Below, piece after piece: positions 1 to 9,299 of a stretch of 64,000 nucleotides of DNA; position 1 is the stretch's first letter; each line of letters begins with the position of its first letter. The DNA is from Terriglobus saanensis SP1PR4 (GTDB taxonomy: Bacteria > Acidobacteriota > Terriglobia > Terriglobales > Acidobacteriaceae). The stretch covers positions 3,534,001 through 3,598,000 of the forward strand of contig NC_014963.1 in assembly GCF_000179915.2 (NCBI RefSeq), given 5' to 3'. Both the position numbers and the translations under genes were made by a program. The notes beneath the pieces were generated by a model, which was not told the DNA's origin, ran no database searches, and saw only the letters and a program-made list of their open reading frames with translations.

Positions 1-36
1 ACATAAATCTTTGACCACGTGGACAGTGCAACGAAT

Positions 37-885
37 TCACTTCTTGATCGAATGGACAATCTCTTGAAACTTCATATCTAGATCTTTTACAGGTCGTCTA
101 TAGACGCCGGTAAAAGCATTCCAACGGATGAAGGCTATATCTTCCAGCATCTTAATTCCATCCTTCAAATAGCTGATTCGAGATCGTTCATCGTGGCCCC
201 AAGTTACTGGCACCTCGCGAATGGAGTATCCGCGCTTGATTGCGATGAACAATATTTCTGGATCGAAGCCCCAGCGTTCAATGCATTGCAGTTGAAAGAT
301 AGTCTGGGCTACTTTGCGTTTGAAGGCTTTGAATCCGCACTGGGTGTCAGCAAAGGGTAGTCCGACAATCAATCGGGTAATCGCATTAAAACAGCGTCCA
401 AAAAACTGCCTGTACAGGGGCTGGTGAAGAGTCTGCCGCTTGCGATCCAGCCAGCGCGAGCCAATCGCGATATCGGCGCCCTCGTTGATCGTTGCAAAGA
501 GCAGTTCCGCCTCTTCCATTGGCGAGGATAGATCGGCATCTGTAAACATCACGATGTCGCCAGAAGCATTCAGAATCCCGTTGCGTATGCTGTACCCTTT
601 ACCACGATTGCCGAGGTTTTCTATCAGTCGCAGGATTGGATCACTCGCGGCGAATCCTTGCACGATCAACGCGGTATCGTCACGAGATCCATCGTTCACC
701 ACAAGAACTTCAGCATTCCAGCCTTTTCCGTGAACGCACTTCAGCACATGCTCCAGAGTTTTTCCGATACGTGCGCCTTCGTTATAGGCAGGAATAACAA
801 TGCTGTAGTCGGGGGACAATTTTGGATATTCGTCGTTTCCTCGTTTTGATGTCAAGGTATCTGATCTCATTTCTGGAGAAACCAC
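37..885 (-). CDS. GT2 family glycosyltransferase, dolichyl-phosphate-glucose-synthase-like
   Basis: A 282-residue family 2 glycosyltransferase. The opening beta strand SIVIPAYNEG (about residues 28-37), the NDGSRDDT loop (64-71), NRGKG (93-97) and the DAD metal/nucleotide-binding motif (116-118, in FTDADLSSP) are all present, as is the GSRW segment after it. This pattern fits dolichyl/polyprenyl-phosphate sugar synthases, which load a sugar from an NDP donor onto a lipid carrier at the cytoplasmic face. No membrane helices are seen. The GTG at 885 is preceded by AAGGG at good distance; an ATG at 870 is the alternative start. The GT39-like gene directly upstream on the same strand uses polyprenyl-phosphate sugars, so the two may form a pair for surface glycan modification. 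The sugar itself cannot be told from sequence. Confidence 0.88.
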   Translation of the reverse strand: MVSPEMRSDTLTSKRGNDEYPKLSPDYSIVIPAYNEGARIGKTLEHVLKCVHGKGWNAEVLVVNDGSRDDTALIVQGFAASDPILRLIENLGNRGKGYSIRNGILNASGDIVMFTDADLSSPMEEAELLFATINEGADIAIGSRWLDRKRQTLHQPLYRQFFGRCFNAITRLIVGLPFADTQCGFKAFKRKVAQTIFQLQCIERWGFDPEILFIAIKRGYSIREVPVTWGHDERSRISYLKDGIKMLEDIAFIRWNAFTGVYRRPVKDLDMKFQEIVHSIKK

Positions 886-1019
886 TACTGTACCCTTTGG
901 GGATTTCGCGTAGACGCTTTCGTTAAATTGACCTTGCCGGTCTGTCCCAAGTTCTATCTCTCCGGACTAGACAAGACGTGCCGGCCGAAGAAAGATAATT
1001 TCACCTGAAGTTACTCCTT

Positions 1020-3137
1020 TCATTTCACCAATGATGAGGAGGGATCGGTCAATGGATTTTCCGGAGGAAACCTTTGAAATTCGGGATGAACCGTCTGGTA
1101 GATGTGCGTTGCGATTTGGTATTCACGCGTCGCATTATCCGGCTGCTTCTTTTGCGCATAGAGGGATGCGAGCATCTCGTGCGTCAAAAGAGCTTCTGGA
1201 TCAAGGCGCTCAGCAAGATTTAATTCGAAAAGAGCCGCATCGACTTGTCCCTGATGAGAGAGACGACTGCCCACTACGAAATGGCTGAGGGCGGAGATTT
1301 TGTTTACTTTAAAACTACCGTCGAATTCCAGAATTTCCCCTTGCAGGACGGTTGACGGGTGGAGATTTCTAAATTGGTCATAAGGGTTCAGATCGTCCGG
1401 CCCGAAATCGAACCCCGTCATCTCATTCGATCCGATAAACACCGGGCCATCAATCTTTTCCGGAACCACGCCCTGTGGCTGTTGCGCAAGCCACGCAAAG
1501 AATGTGGGCATCGGCGAACATGGGATGTGATAGTAGGCCGGGTTGACGATCCCATCATAGGCAAACCAACAATGCGTTATATGGTGCTGGTCGAGATAGC
1601 TTTGCAGGACTTTTAGACCGCTTTCCCAACCAACATTCGCATCCGACACCACTTTATAGGAACTCGACGGCCCGCCAAAGGCCTCGTTTGAATAAGGCAG
1701 ATAGTTGGGAAACGCCCATAGAGAAGAGGCTGAGTGAAGGGCTAGCAGAGTGATAACAACGTAAAGCCAACGCTTCGATTGTCCGACGAGCATCCACGCA
1801 ACGCCGCCTACCAGCACCATGAGGAAAGGATAAATGGGGAGAATATGACGGAGCCCGAGATTCAGCTTCGAAGTCATAGCGATGGCGAACCAGATCGTCG
1901 CTGGAACAACAAGGAAGACGAGCTCTCTGCGATATTCACGGTGCCAGATTTTCTTTGCGGCAACAGTTAACGCCAGCAGGATCATGAACGCTAGCGTCGA
2001 CTTGATCACAAATACAGCGGGAAAATAAAACCAGCGACCAGTTGGATAAAGGTGCCCCAACACGAATGCAGGCCGTCCCTCCCTGCTGATCGTCAGGACA
2101 TCAGTCAAGCCATAAAGGTAGGCTTCCGGAAGCCATCGCTGTTTCTCCAGGAATCCGATAGTGCCTGCCTCCAGCGGATTCTTAAGGCTCTTCAGATATA
2201 TGGCAGCCGGGGGTGTCATCGCGAGGTTGTCTGGACGCGCTTTGTAACGAAATCCGTAGAAGGCCCAGAGAATGAGCAACGAAATAACCGTGATACTTGC
2301 GAGAGCGCTTAACAACCGAAATGTCTTGCGCTCGCGGGTTTCCGATGTCTTCGGTTCAGAACCTCGACGTCGCGCAATCTCGGTTATTACCAGCACCAGA
2401 AAAACAGGAAGCAGCAGGATAGTTGAGTGTTTTGCTGCCAAAGCCAGTCCCGCAGCCAGGCCACCCATAGCGAGTCTCAGAACAGAAGGTTTTTTGCAAT
2501 AAAGATAGAACGCATATACCGTCGCAAAGACGAGACAACTGGCACCCATATCGGTGGTGATCAGAGCTCCATTTGCCAGAATGTTTGGTTCAAAAACAAA
2601 CAGGGTGAGCGCAAACAGACCCGCGCCAGCGCCGAACATTTCATAACCTGCCAGAAAGACCAACAGCGCGAGAGATAAAGTGAAAAGAGTGACGATTGCC
2701 CGCGCGCGAAATAAAAGCGTGTCGGCATCATTGGAATAGAGAAATTGAATCCCACCCATGCCTGAAGCTATCCGAAAAAAGACCTCAGGAGGAGATTGAA
2801 CCGGCAACTGCAGCGGCAACAGCGGAAGTGCAGCGATGAGCTTCACCAATGGAGGATGTTCAGGATTGATGCCGAAGTCCCCACGCTTTAGATAGGAATA
2901 CCCTGCGTAGAGGTGGGCGCTTTCATCGAAGGTTTGAGACTCTTTTCGAACCGACAAAAGTAGCTGTGCCTCGAGAATGATTAGCAAGATTGAGGCAACC
3001 GCAATTATCCAATGTTTTCTGCTTAATTTAACGGACGTTGTGTCCTCTGGCCACGGCTTCCTATCGGATGAAATGGCAAGATCCGGGAAGTCATTTCTGG
3101 AATCCTGTTTGTTGGGATCCTGAACGCTTGATGACAT
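1020..3137 (-). CDS. GT39-like membrane glycosyltransferase with C-terminal TPR
   Basis: About 705 residues, multi-spanning. After a first helix (roughly residues 42-62) comes a first periplasmic loop with the DE pair at about 71-72 and the NPEHPPLVK motif near 91, the hallmark of the ArnT/PMT (GT39, GT-C fold) enzymes that use lipid-phosphate sugars. About ten further hydrophobic segments follow. The last 80-100 residues look like TPR helices (GQVDAALFELNLAERLDPEA and following), which is common in acidobacterial members. The reading frame stays open to 3254, but the ATG at 3137 has AAGGAG upstream and the residues before it look non-coding. It probably transfers a sugar to a periplasmic acceptor. 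Its likely donor-forming partner is the GT2 gene just downstream. Confidence 0.82.
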   Translation of the reverse strand: MSSSVQDPNKQDSRNDFPDLAISSDRKPWPEDTTSVKLSRKHWIIAVASILLIILEAQLLLSVRKESQTFDESAHLYAGYSYLKRGDFGINPEHPPLVKLIAALPLLPLQLPVQSPPEVFFRIASGMGGIQFLYSNDADTLLFRARAIVTLFTLSLALLVFLAGYEMFGAGAGLFALTLFVFEPNILANGALITTDMGASCLVFATVYAFYLYCKKPSVLRLAMGGLAAGLALAAKHSTILLLPVFLVLVITEIARRRGSEPKTSETRERKTFRLLSALASITVISLLILWAFYGFRYKARPDNLAMTPPAAIYLKSLKNPLEAGTIGFLEKQRWLPEAYLYGLTDVLTISREGRPAFVLGHLYPTGRWFYFPAVFVIKSTLAFMILLALTVAAKKIWHREYRRELVFLVVPATIWFAIAMTSKLNLGLRHILPIYPFLMVLVGGVAWMLVGQSKRWLYVVITLLALHSASSLWAFPNYLPYSNEAFGGPSSSYKVVSDANVGWESGLKVLQSYLDQHHITHCWFAYDGIVNPAYYHIPCSPMPTFFAWLAQQPQGVVPEKIDGPVFIGSNEMTGFDFGPDDLNPYDQFRNLHPSTVLQGEILEFDGSFKVNKISALSHFVVGSRLSHQGQVDAALFELNLAERLDPEALLTHEMLASLYAQKKQPDNATREYQIATHIYQTVHPEFQRFPPENPLTDPSSSLVK

Positions 3138-3277
3138 GGCTATATGCTCCTTTGTCTTGCTGCTAATAAGAGACACATGGGCCATACGATTATTCCGGAT
3201 TACGCTTGCTATCCTCCTCTCCTCGACCCAAAGTCCTAAGCTACCTGTGATCATTTAACGCAATGTTCCTGCCCATT

Positions 3278-4147
3278 TCATCTAGAGGAATAGTTGGGGT
3301 CACTTTTCGCGATATACCTTTGCGACGAATAGAGATAGGAGTCGAGTGCGAGTTCTTGAGAAAAAACTGCGTCGGCAAAATCGAACGACATGACTATGCA
3401 AATCCTGTCGCGGCTGCTTGAGACAGTTCGTACGCTATGTAGGCACCGATCTCCGCGCATGATTACGAGTCGACCCGACTTGGGCGCAATTACGCACTTG
3501 CGCCCAAGTCGAAGAAATATGCCAAATCGGAGCAAGCGGTCTACATAACCCTGCAGTCTAGATGACCTTGCCCCTTTTAGAAGAAAGCGATAGTCGGGGT
3601 AGGCTTCGATCTCTCCACCATCTACTTCATTCAAATAAAGAACCGCAGTTACCGCGTTTCGATCGTAGTGCCACCGATATGCTCCCCCAGGAGGGGTGAA
3701 GTTGATATTTACCCCGACGACGCGATTTTTCAAAGGTACGATGTTCTGATTCGTTACGCCTTGCACAGTTGGAAGGATACTTTCGTAAAGCTTCTGAATT
3801 GTCGGCAGTCTCTTTTGAATATCTTCGCCGTTGATGACTCTGTACTTGAGAGATCGTTTACGCTCCGGGCGATATATCAGTGGGATCTCATAAGATTTTC
3901 TATACTCTTCCAAGGAGATAATGAACGCATTGCATTCCTCCGGTGAAAGAAAGCCCTCTATTAGCTGTAATCCAGGAACATTTTTCAACGCGGATTGCAC
4001 CAGCGCCTCCTTTTGACTAAGTAACTTCATCCATGATGACTTCTCGCTCTCTGTCCTAAATATAGGAACCAGATAAGCTCTGATCGGCGACTGCATCTCC
4101 AGTATTTCGCTATCAGTGAAACAATCCGCTGCCCTTGTTATTCCCAC
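3278..4147 (-). CDS. 2OG-Fe(II) oxygenase, prolyl-4-hydroxylase-like
   Basis: A 289-residue protein whose C-terminal half carries the double-stranded beta-helix iron site: H160 and D162 in RWHYDRNAV, and H237 in RCLHSV, followed by an arginine (about 246) suited to bind 2-oxoglutarate. The segment DGGEIEAYPDYRF between them is typical of prolyl-4-hydroxylase-type oxygenases. The first 60 residues are unmatched. The longest frame starts with GTG at 4147; no convincing ribosome site decides between this and internal methionines, so the N-terminus is uncertain. It lies 24 bases past the stretch before the GT39-like gene's long frame and reads in the same direction, so it could be cotranscribed with the glycosylation genes. 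The substrate is unknown. Confidence 0.75.
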   Translation of the reverse strand: MGITRAADCFTDSEILEMQSPIRAYLVPIFRTESEKSSWMKLLSQKEALVQSALKNVPGLQLIEGFLSPEECNAFIISLEEYRKSYEIPLIYRPERKRSLKYRVINGEDIQKRLPTIQKLYESILPTVQGVTNQNIVPLKNRVVGVNINFTPPGGAYRWHYDRNAVTAVLYLNEVDGGEIEAYPDYRFLLKGARSSRLQGYVDRLLRFGIFLRLGRKCVIAPKSGRLVIMRGDRCLHSVRTVSSSRDRICIVMSFDFADAVFSQELALDSYLYSSQRYIAKSDPNYSSR

Positions 4148-4515
4148 AGGTCAGAAAATGGCAGCGCATTGGGATCATTGTGCCCTGGCATCCTGCCCAT
4201 CACGTCACTTCTCACGACAATCATTGCTGTCTGCCTTCCCCAAAAGGCACTGGTGCAAATAGCGTCCACACCAGCTCTATCATCTGGTGGGCGTGGGATT
4301 GAAAAGCTTCCAGAGCGACGCGGAATCAGTATCTCCTCTCTTCTCCGGAGAGGGCGACGTAAGAATCACGGCTGCGAACGAAAACATTTTGCTAGGGGAT
4401 ACTGCCAATCTGTTGCGATAGCGCATCGAGCAGAAGAGCTTGTTTGATGCGAAGTACGTTCCGTGCTCTATCGAGTGAGAACCACTCACCGCGATCCAAT
4501 TGCCCATAAACAGCT
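4148..4515. other. Intergenic region without a recognisable gene
   Basis: Short open frames on both strands have no protein-like composition. The only structure noted is a 5-5-5 inverted repeat, GTGAG-aacca-CTCAC at 4475-4489, some 40 bases before the DUF1080 gene; it could be an operator but is too short to be convincing. Confidence 0.5.
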
Positions 4516-4527
4516 ATGCTGTTGCGT

Positions 4528-5292
4528 ATGAAAAAAGCTCATGCTCTTGTCACCCTGAGTGTCATTCTAGCCGTCTCCTTGGCTTCCGCACAGAAGGCAA
4601 ACACACTCACACCGAAGGAAAAGGCCGAGGGCTGGCGGCTGCTCTTTGACGGCAAGACGACCGAGGGCTGGCGCAGCGCGCGCGGTAGGGGCTTCCCTAC
4701 AACCGGCTGGGCGGTGAGAGACGGCACCATCATGGTGACCGAGGCGGGCGGCGAAGAGTCCGGCAACGGCGGCGACATCGTCACGGCGCGCACCTACGCG
4801 GACTTTGAGCTGTCGGTGGACTTCAAGACATCTCCGGGAGCTAACTCCGGGATCATGTACTTCGTGGATCTGAACCTGATGCCGTGGAAAAACGGTCACG
4901 GCTCACCCATCGGCTTTGAGTACCAGGTGCTGGACGACGCACTGCATCCGGATGCGAAGCGAGGCATAAACGGCAACCGCACGGTTGCTTCGCTCTACGA
5001 CATGATCCCCGCCGCAGCCGGCAAGCGGATCAAACCCGTCGGCGAGTGGAACACCGCTCGCATCGTGGTACACGGCAAGCACGGAGAACACTGGCTGAAC
5101 GGCGTCAAGGTACTGGAGTACGACCGTGACTCGCCGAAGTTCAAGGAAATTCTCCCGGAAAGCAAGTACGACGTCTTCCCAAGCTACGGTCAAACGGCGA
5201 GCGGATACATCTTGCTGCAAGACCACGGCTTTCCTGTGTGGTTTCGAAATATCAAGATTCGGGAGATTGCGGGAAGCACGTTGGCGAATTAG
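4528..5292 (+). CDS. Secreted DUF1080 (3-keto-disaccharide hydrolase-type) protein
   Basis: About 254 residues beginning with a signal peptide (MKKAHALVTLSVILAVSLASA). The mature part is one DUF1080 beta-sandwich, with the family's GWRLLFDGK opening, the GGDIVT and FELSVDFK strands, NSGIMY, EYQVLDD, GEWNTARIV and HWLNG. DUF1080 proteins are concanavalin-like folds found in many acidobacterial and planctomycete secretomes; some are glycoside hydrolases acting on 3-keto-sugars, most are untested. ATG codons at 4516 and 4528 are both possible; the second gives a normal signal peptide. It is alone on its strand here. Confidence 0.88.
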   Translation: MKKAHALVTLSVILAVSLASAQKANTLTPKEKAEGWRLLFDGKTTEGWRSARGRGFPTTGWAVRDGTIMVTEAGGEESGNGGDIVTARTYADFELSVDFKTSPGANSGIMYFVDLNLMPWKNGHGSPIGFEYQVLDDALHPDAKRGINGNRTVASLYDMIPAAAGKRIKPVGEWNTARIVVHGKHGEHWLNGVKVLEYDRDSPKFKEILPESKYDVFPSYGQTASGYILLQDHGFPVWFRNIKIREIAGSTLAN

Positions 5293-5345
5293 ACCAAGGT
5301 GAAAGACATGCTGAATCTCCGCCTGGAATATCTCCGAGACGCCGT

Positions 5346-5621
5346 TCAGGAAGCTAATTTTTGGATTGCTTCACGCCCATCCTTGCACCCCGTGGGAAGC
5401 TCGAACGCCGGCCCTTGCCAGGCATAATCACTAGCTTCGAATTTTCTGCGGTTCTCCCTCGCGATCTCTCGGAATAGACGGAGCGCGCTGCGATCATCCA
5501 TGCCGGATCTATCCCGATTCAAATGCTCGCGCAAGAGATCGCAGCGGAAGGTGCGAACGGTACTGGGATCTGAGAACGCGGCATTCATCTCACCATTTCC
5601 GAAGAGTGAAAAGCGGTGCAA
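5346..5621 (-). CDS. Small hypothetical protein
   Basis: A 91-codon frame, hydrophilic and rich in Arg and Asp/Glu, without signal peptide, helices or a domain I recognise. An internal ATG at about 5588 is another possible start. It sits convergent with the DUF1080 gene and directly downstream of a strong 13-bp hairpin (5630-5659), so it may be the surviving piece of an older gene. Support is only the open frame and plausible composition. Confidence 0.3.
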   Translation of the reverse strand: MHRFSLFGNGEMNAAFSDPSTVRTFRCDLLREHLNRDRSGMDDRSALRLFREIARENRRKFEASDYAWQGPAFELPTGCKDGREAIQKLAS

Positions 5622-5629
5622 ATTACACG

Positions 5630-5659
5630 AGCCAGATCGCGGCTGGCCGCGATCTGGCT
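5630..5659. repeat. Perfect 13-bp hairpin with CTGG loop
   Basis: AGCCAGATCGCGG at 5630-5642 and its exact reverse complement at 5647-5659 are separated by CTGG. There is no T-tract on either side, so it is not a classical terminator. A 14-bp palindrome, CTGGCCGCGGCCAG, lies 60 bases on at 5718-5731 and shares the CTGGCCGCG core, which is reminiscent of REP-type palindromic units. Confidence 0.7.
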
Positions 5660-5895
5660 GAACAAAATAGTCCGAAAACTAACCCAGTAACTGGTATCTA
5701 AAAACCAGGCCCATCAACTGGCCGCGGCCAGCTTCAATGTCACACCCTATTCCAGTACTGTTTCGCCACCTGTTCTCGACCACGGGCTGTCAGTCTGGCA
5801 TCTATGATAGCCTGTTCGATCTTTCCTAAAGCCTTTTGTGCGCACAATCAACTTCTAACATTCAGATCGAATGACAACCTATTGAGATATCGCAC

Positions 5896-8800
5896 CTAGA
5901 AGGTAAGTCGCGCGCCGAACTGAATCTGGCGCGGAACATAGATATTGTTGTTATTGGAGTTGGTGACAGCTCCCAATGGCGTAGAGTTGGCCGTCAAAGT
6001 ATTGACGGTTCCGGTTGTGCCGATTGCGTATGTTGTTCCATTTTCGGCGGTAATATTTTGTCGATTGATAATATTGAACGACTCCGCAAAGAGCTCGATC
6101 GTGTAACTTTCGCGGAAGGTGAAGCGTTTGGAGCCGCGCAGATCCAAGAGTACTTCATTCGGGAGACTGTAGGTGTTGCGAGGTATGAGCGGAATGCGGT
6201 TTGCTCCGCCGGATCCGTTATAGGAGCTAGTTGAGGTGCCCGGAGACTTGACACCGTTGACGTACTCAGACGCAGAACCGTTCGTTGTGGCTGAGAAGGG
6301 GTTGCCGCTTTGTGCAGAGAAGCTGGGTGCCAATTCGAGACCGTTTACGAAGTAGCTCATCCAACCATTTCGATGCCACGGCGATGTTGCGATACCCGAG
6401 ACAATGGCTCGGTTGCGGACGTCCTGATTGGATCTACCGTACTCGCCACGGAGGTTCGCTGGATCGAGAAGGGAGTTTGAGTTAGTGAAGGTCGTGTTAT
6501 TTTCTCCATAGTCCAACGCATGGGCCCATGTGTAACTCGCCTGGAACTGCAAGTGGTGGCCCATAGAGTGATTGAGTTGAACGGCTAGCGCATGATAGTT
6601 AGAATTTACGCCGCTGAAGATATTTGTAATCGTCGAATAAGAGGAGTTTGGACGGGCACCCGTGTAATAGGAGGTTGGAATAATGGATCCATCCGCTAGC
6701 GGAGCGTTCGCGACTCCGTTGTTGACGACGGTGTAGGTGATTTGCTGTGGCACAGGGAGATTGGTATCAACAAAGCTAGGTAGCTCGCGACCAAGCGCAC
6801 CAAGATAGCTCAGGCTGAATACGGTTTTGAAACCCAAATCCTGTTGCAAGGCCAGATCAAATTGCTGGATCTGAGGCAACTGAAAATGACGGTCGAAGAA
6901 GTACACCGTGGGAGCAGCAGCGGCCCCGGTGGGAGCGGCGAGGATGACAGGAAATGCAGGTGCTCCTGCCGCGGTGGCCTGAATGGACGGCACGGATTGG
7001 GCACCAGGCGCACCGGTTTGAGCGATGGCGTTATAGATGGTGGAGTTGATCAAGCGTGCGTTGAACAGGCCCCATCCGCCACGTAACGCCGTTTTGCCGT
7101 TGCCGAAGACGTCGTAAGAGAAGCCAATGCGGGGAGCGATGTTATTACGGTCGTCCGGGAACGCAGCAGTAGAAGGAATTGCGGCGTTGGCGAGTTGAGG
7201 CGAGGGAAGTTGCTCATATTCATAACGCACGCCGATAGACAATGTGAGACGAGGAGAAATCTTCCACTCATCTTGAACGAATCCGGCGTAATCCGCAGTG
7301 GTGAATTGGAAGCCTAGAGGACCGAAGCCTTGGGCATAGGAGCTGTAGTGCTTTGCGGAGGCAGCGGTCGTGGCGCTTTGAGCAAGGAAGTAATCAGTAA
7401 GATATGTGGGTACGCCAGTGTAGCTGTACGCGCCGAAGACACTAGTAAGATTCTGGCTGAGATCGTAGGTGTGAACATAGTCCACACCAAATTTGATGTT
7501 GTGCTTTCCTTTTTGTATGGCGGCGGTATCGGTTACTTGCCAGCGACGTTCATCGGGGTATGCGGGACGGTTGTAGAAGGTCGGCGTTCCGAATTGGAAT
7601 CCGTTTGTGATATTGACGTTGGGTGGAATCTGATATGGATTCGTGTAGCCGGTTACTGTATTGTCGAAAGTCGCATTTTCGTACGCTGTCGGGGTCTCGT
7701 TCTGTCCAAAGTTGAAATCTCTGCCATATTGATAACGGATTTCGTTGCTGAGGTTGGGAGTCAGAAAACTGTCCAATTTCGCCACGCCCCAGGTTGTGCG
7801 TACGTAAATGTTGCCGACGCTCTGAGTGCCATAGCTTGCAGTTGCATTGGTCTGCTGCCCGCCGGGCGAAACGAAACGAAGGCGGTTGACCTCGAGGCTC
7901 AGATGATTTCGTGAGTTGATCTGGTAATCCAGCTTGGGGAAGAAGATCGTCTGGCTCGCATAGCGGGGAGCCTGGCCGAGCAGGCCGCTGAGCGAAGACA
8001 AGCCCGACGTATATTTCGGAACGGCCGCAGCGTAGGTCGGCAGGCCAAGATTGGTTTGGAGTGTGCAAGCCCCGCTATCACCCGTGTAGTTGGTGTCGTT
8101 TGCAGTAGTGATGGTTGCACAGGTGCGCCCTGGCGGCAGGGTAGGATTTGGGATCGCAAAGAAGGTGGTAGGGGCGGAAGCGACGGTTACGATGGGGAAG
8201 TAATGGTAATAGTCGTCAAATGCAAAGAAGAAGAAGACCTTATCCCGCAGGATCGGGCCGCCGACTGCGAAGCCCATCTGCTTGCGAATGTCAGTTGGCT
8301 TGAACTTGGTCGCAACAAATTGACCGGCCGCGTTAAGAACACTTTGGCTCGTGTAGTTATTCTGCGCTGCAGTGGCTGAATCTCGATCGATGAAATAACC
8401 CTCACCGTGGAATTGGTTGCTGCCACTCTTTGTGATGGCATTGACCACGCCCCCTGCGGCGCGTCCGTATTCGGTGGTGTAGTTAGAGGTATTGACCTGG
8501 AATTCTTGCACGACCGGTTTGGGTAGGGAATATCCCACCGTGGTGCGTCCGCGCTCTTCGGAGAAGAACGCTTGGTTGTTGTCTGCGCCGTCTACGGTGA
8601 CGTTATTCAGGAGAGTGCTCTGCCCGCGGAAGCTCAGCAGACCAAAGCCACCCCCTTCCACCACACCGGGCGTCAGGAGGGCGTAGCTTGACCAGCGGTA
8701 GTTGTTAACTGGAAGGTCGCTGAGTTCAATCTGGGTTACGACATTGCTGAAGTCTGGGGAGGAGGTGTTGATGAGGGGCGCCTCTTCGGAGACGCTGACC

Positions 8801-9156
8801 TCCTGCGCCGCTAATCCAACCTTCAGCATGGGACGGACGGGCGTGAGTTGCCCCACCTGCACGACAACATCGGTCGACGTGAAATCTCCAAAGTCGTGGG
8901 CGACGACCTTGAGCGAGTAGACGCCTGGCTGCAGGTGAATGACACGGAAAGCTCCGTCTGATCCGACATTGACGGTCTGCGTAGCCGCAGTCGCTCTACT
9001 GGTTACTGTTATAACTGCCGAGCCAACAGCGGCTCCGCTGGCATCTTCAACCGTGCCACCGATAGCGCCATCGACGGCGGTTTGAGCCAGGACGTGTTTA
9101 CCGCCGAGCAAAACGCTAACTAGAAAAGCTGCACGTATGAATGCGATAGGTCGCAT
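5896..9156 (-). CDS. TonB-dependent receptor, carboxypeptidase-regulatory-like (Oar type)
   Basis: About 1086 residues. A signal peptide (MRPIAFIRAAFLVSVLLGG...LAQ) is followed by an Ig-like carboxypeptidase-regulatory domain (VDGAIGGTVEDASGAAVGSAVITV and on), then a plug domain (TQIELSDLPVNNYRWSSYALLTPGV; NVTVDGADNN) and a large Asn/Thr/Tyr-rich outer-membrane barrel ending in an aromatic residue (QIQFGARLTF). The frame is open to 9303, but the ATG at 9156 has GGAG six bases upstream and begins the signal peptide. These receptors import large substrates across the outer membrane with TonB energy. It follows an NPP-type phosphodiesterase gene by about 145 bases on the same strand, which suggests uptake of the products of that enzyme and of the S1/P1 nuclease next door. 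Substrate is inference. Confidence 0.9.
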   Translation of the reverse strand: MRPIAFIRAAFLVSVLLGGKHVLAQTAVDGAIGGTVEDASGAAVGSAVITVTSRATAATQTVNVGSDGAFRVIHLQPGVYSLKVVAHDFGDFTSTDVVVQVGQLTPVRPMLKVGLAAQEVSVSEEAPLINTSSPDFSNVVTQIELSDLPVNNYRWSSYALLTPGVVEGGGFGLLSFRGQSTLLNNVTVDGADNNQAFFSEERGRTTVGYSLPKPVVQEFQVNTSNYTTEYGRAAGGVVNAITKSGSNQFHGEGYFIDRDSATAAQNNYTSQSVLNAAGQFVATKFKPTDIRKQMGFAVGGPILRDKVFFFFAFDDYYHYFPIVTVASAPTTFFAIPNPTLPPGRTCATITTANDTNYTGDSGACTLQTNLGLPTYAAAVPKYTSGLSSLSGLLGQAPRYASQTIFFPKLDYQINSRNHLSLEVNRLRFVSPGGQQTNATASYGTQSVGNIYVRTTWGVAKLDSFLTPNLSNEIRYQYGRDFNFGQNETPTAYENATFDNTVTGYTNPYQIPPNVNITNGFQFGTPTFYNRPAYPDERRWQVTDTAAIQKGKHNIKFGVDYVHTYDLSQNLTSVFGAYSYTGVPTYLTDYFLAQSATTAASAKHYSSYAQGFGPLGFQFTTADYAGFVQDEWKISPRLTLSIGVRYEYEQLPSPQLANAAIPSTAAFPDDRNNIAPRIGFSYDVFGNGKTALRGGWGLFNARLINSTIYNAIAQTGAPGAQSVPSIQATAAGAPAFPVILAAPTGAAAAPTVYFFDRHFQLPQIQQFDLALQQDLGFKTVFSLSYLGALGRELPSFVDTNLPVPQQITYTVVNNGVANAPLADGSIIPTSYYTGARPNSSYSTITNIFSGVNSNYHALAVQLNHSMGHHLQFQASYTWAHALDYGENNTTFTNSNSLLDPANLRGEYGRSNQDVRNRAIVSGIATSPWHRNGWMSYFVNGLELAPSFSAQSGNPFSATTNGSASEYVNGVKSPGTSTSSYNGSGGANRIPLIPRNTYSLPNEVLLDLRGSKRFTFRESYTIELFAESFNIINRQNITAENGTTYAIGTTGTVNTLTANSTPLGAVTNSNNNNIYVPRQIQFGARLTF

Positions 9157-9299
9157 GTTTTCTCCGAAATATCGTTTATTGTCGCGATTCAATGTTGACC
9201 TCGGACGTTCCGGCATAAGCGAACGTGCTGGATGAGGCAGCAGTTTATGTATGTGGGTCTGCGGTGCCGAGATGGAACGCAGACGTGAACGGTGGGACA

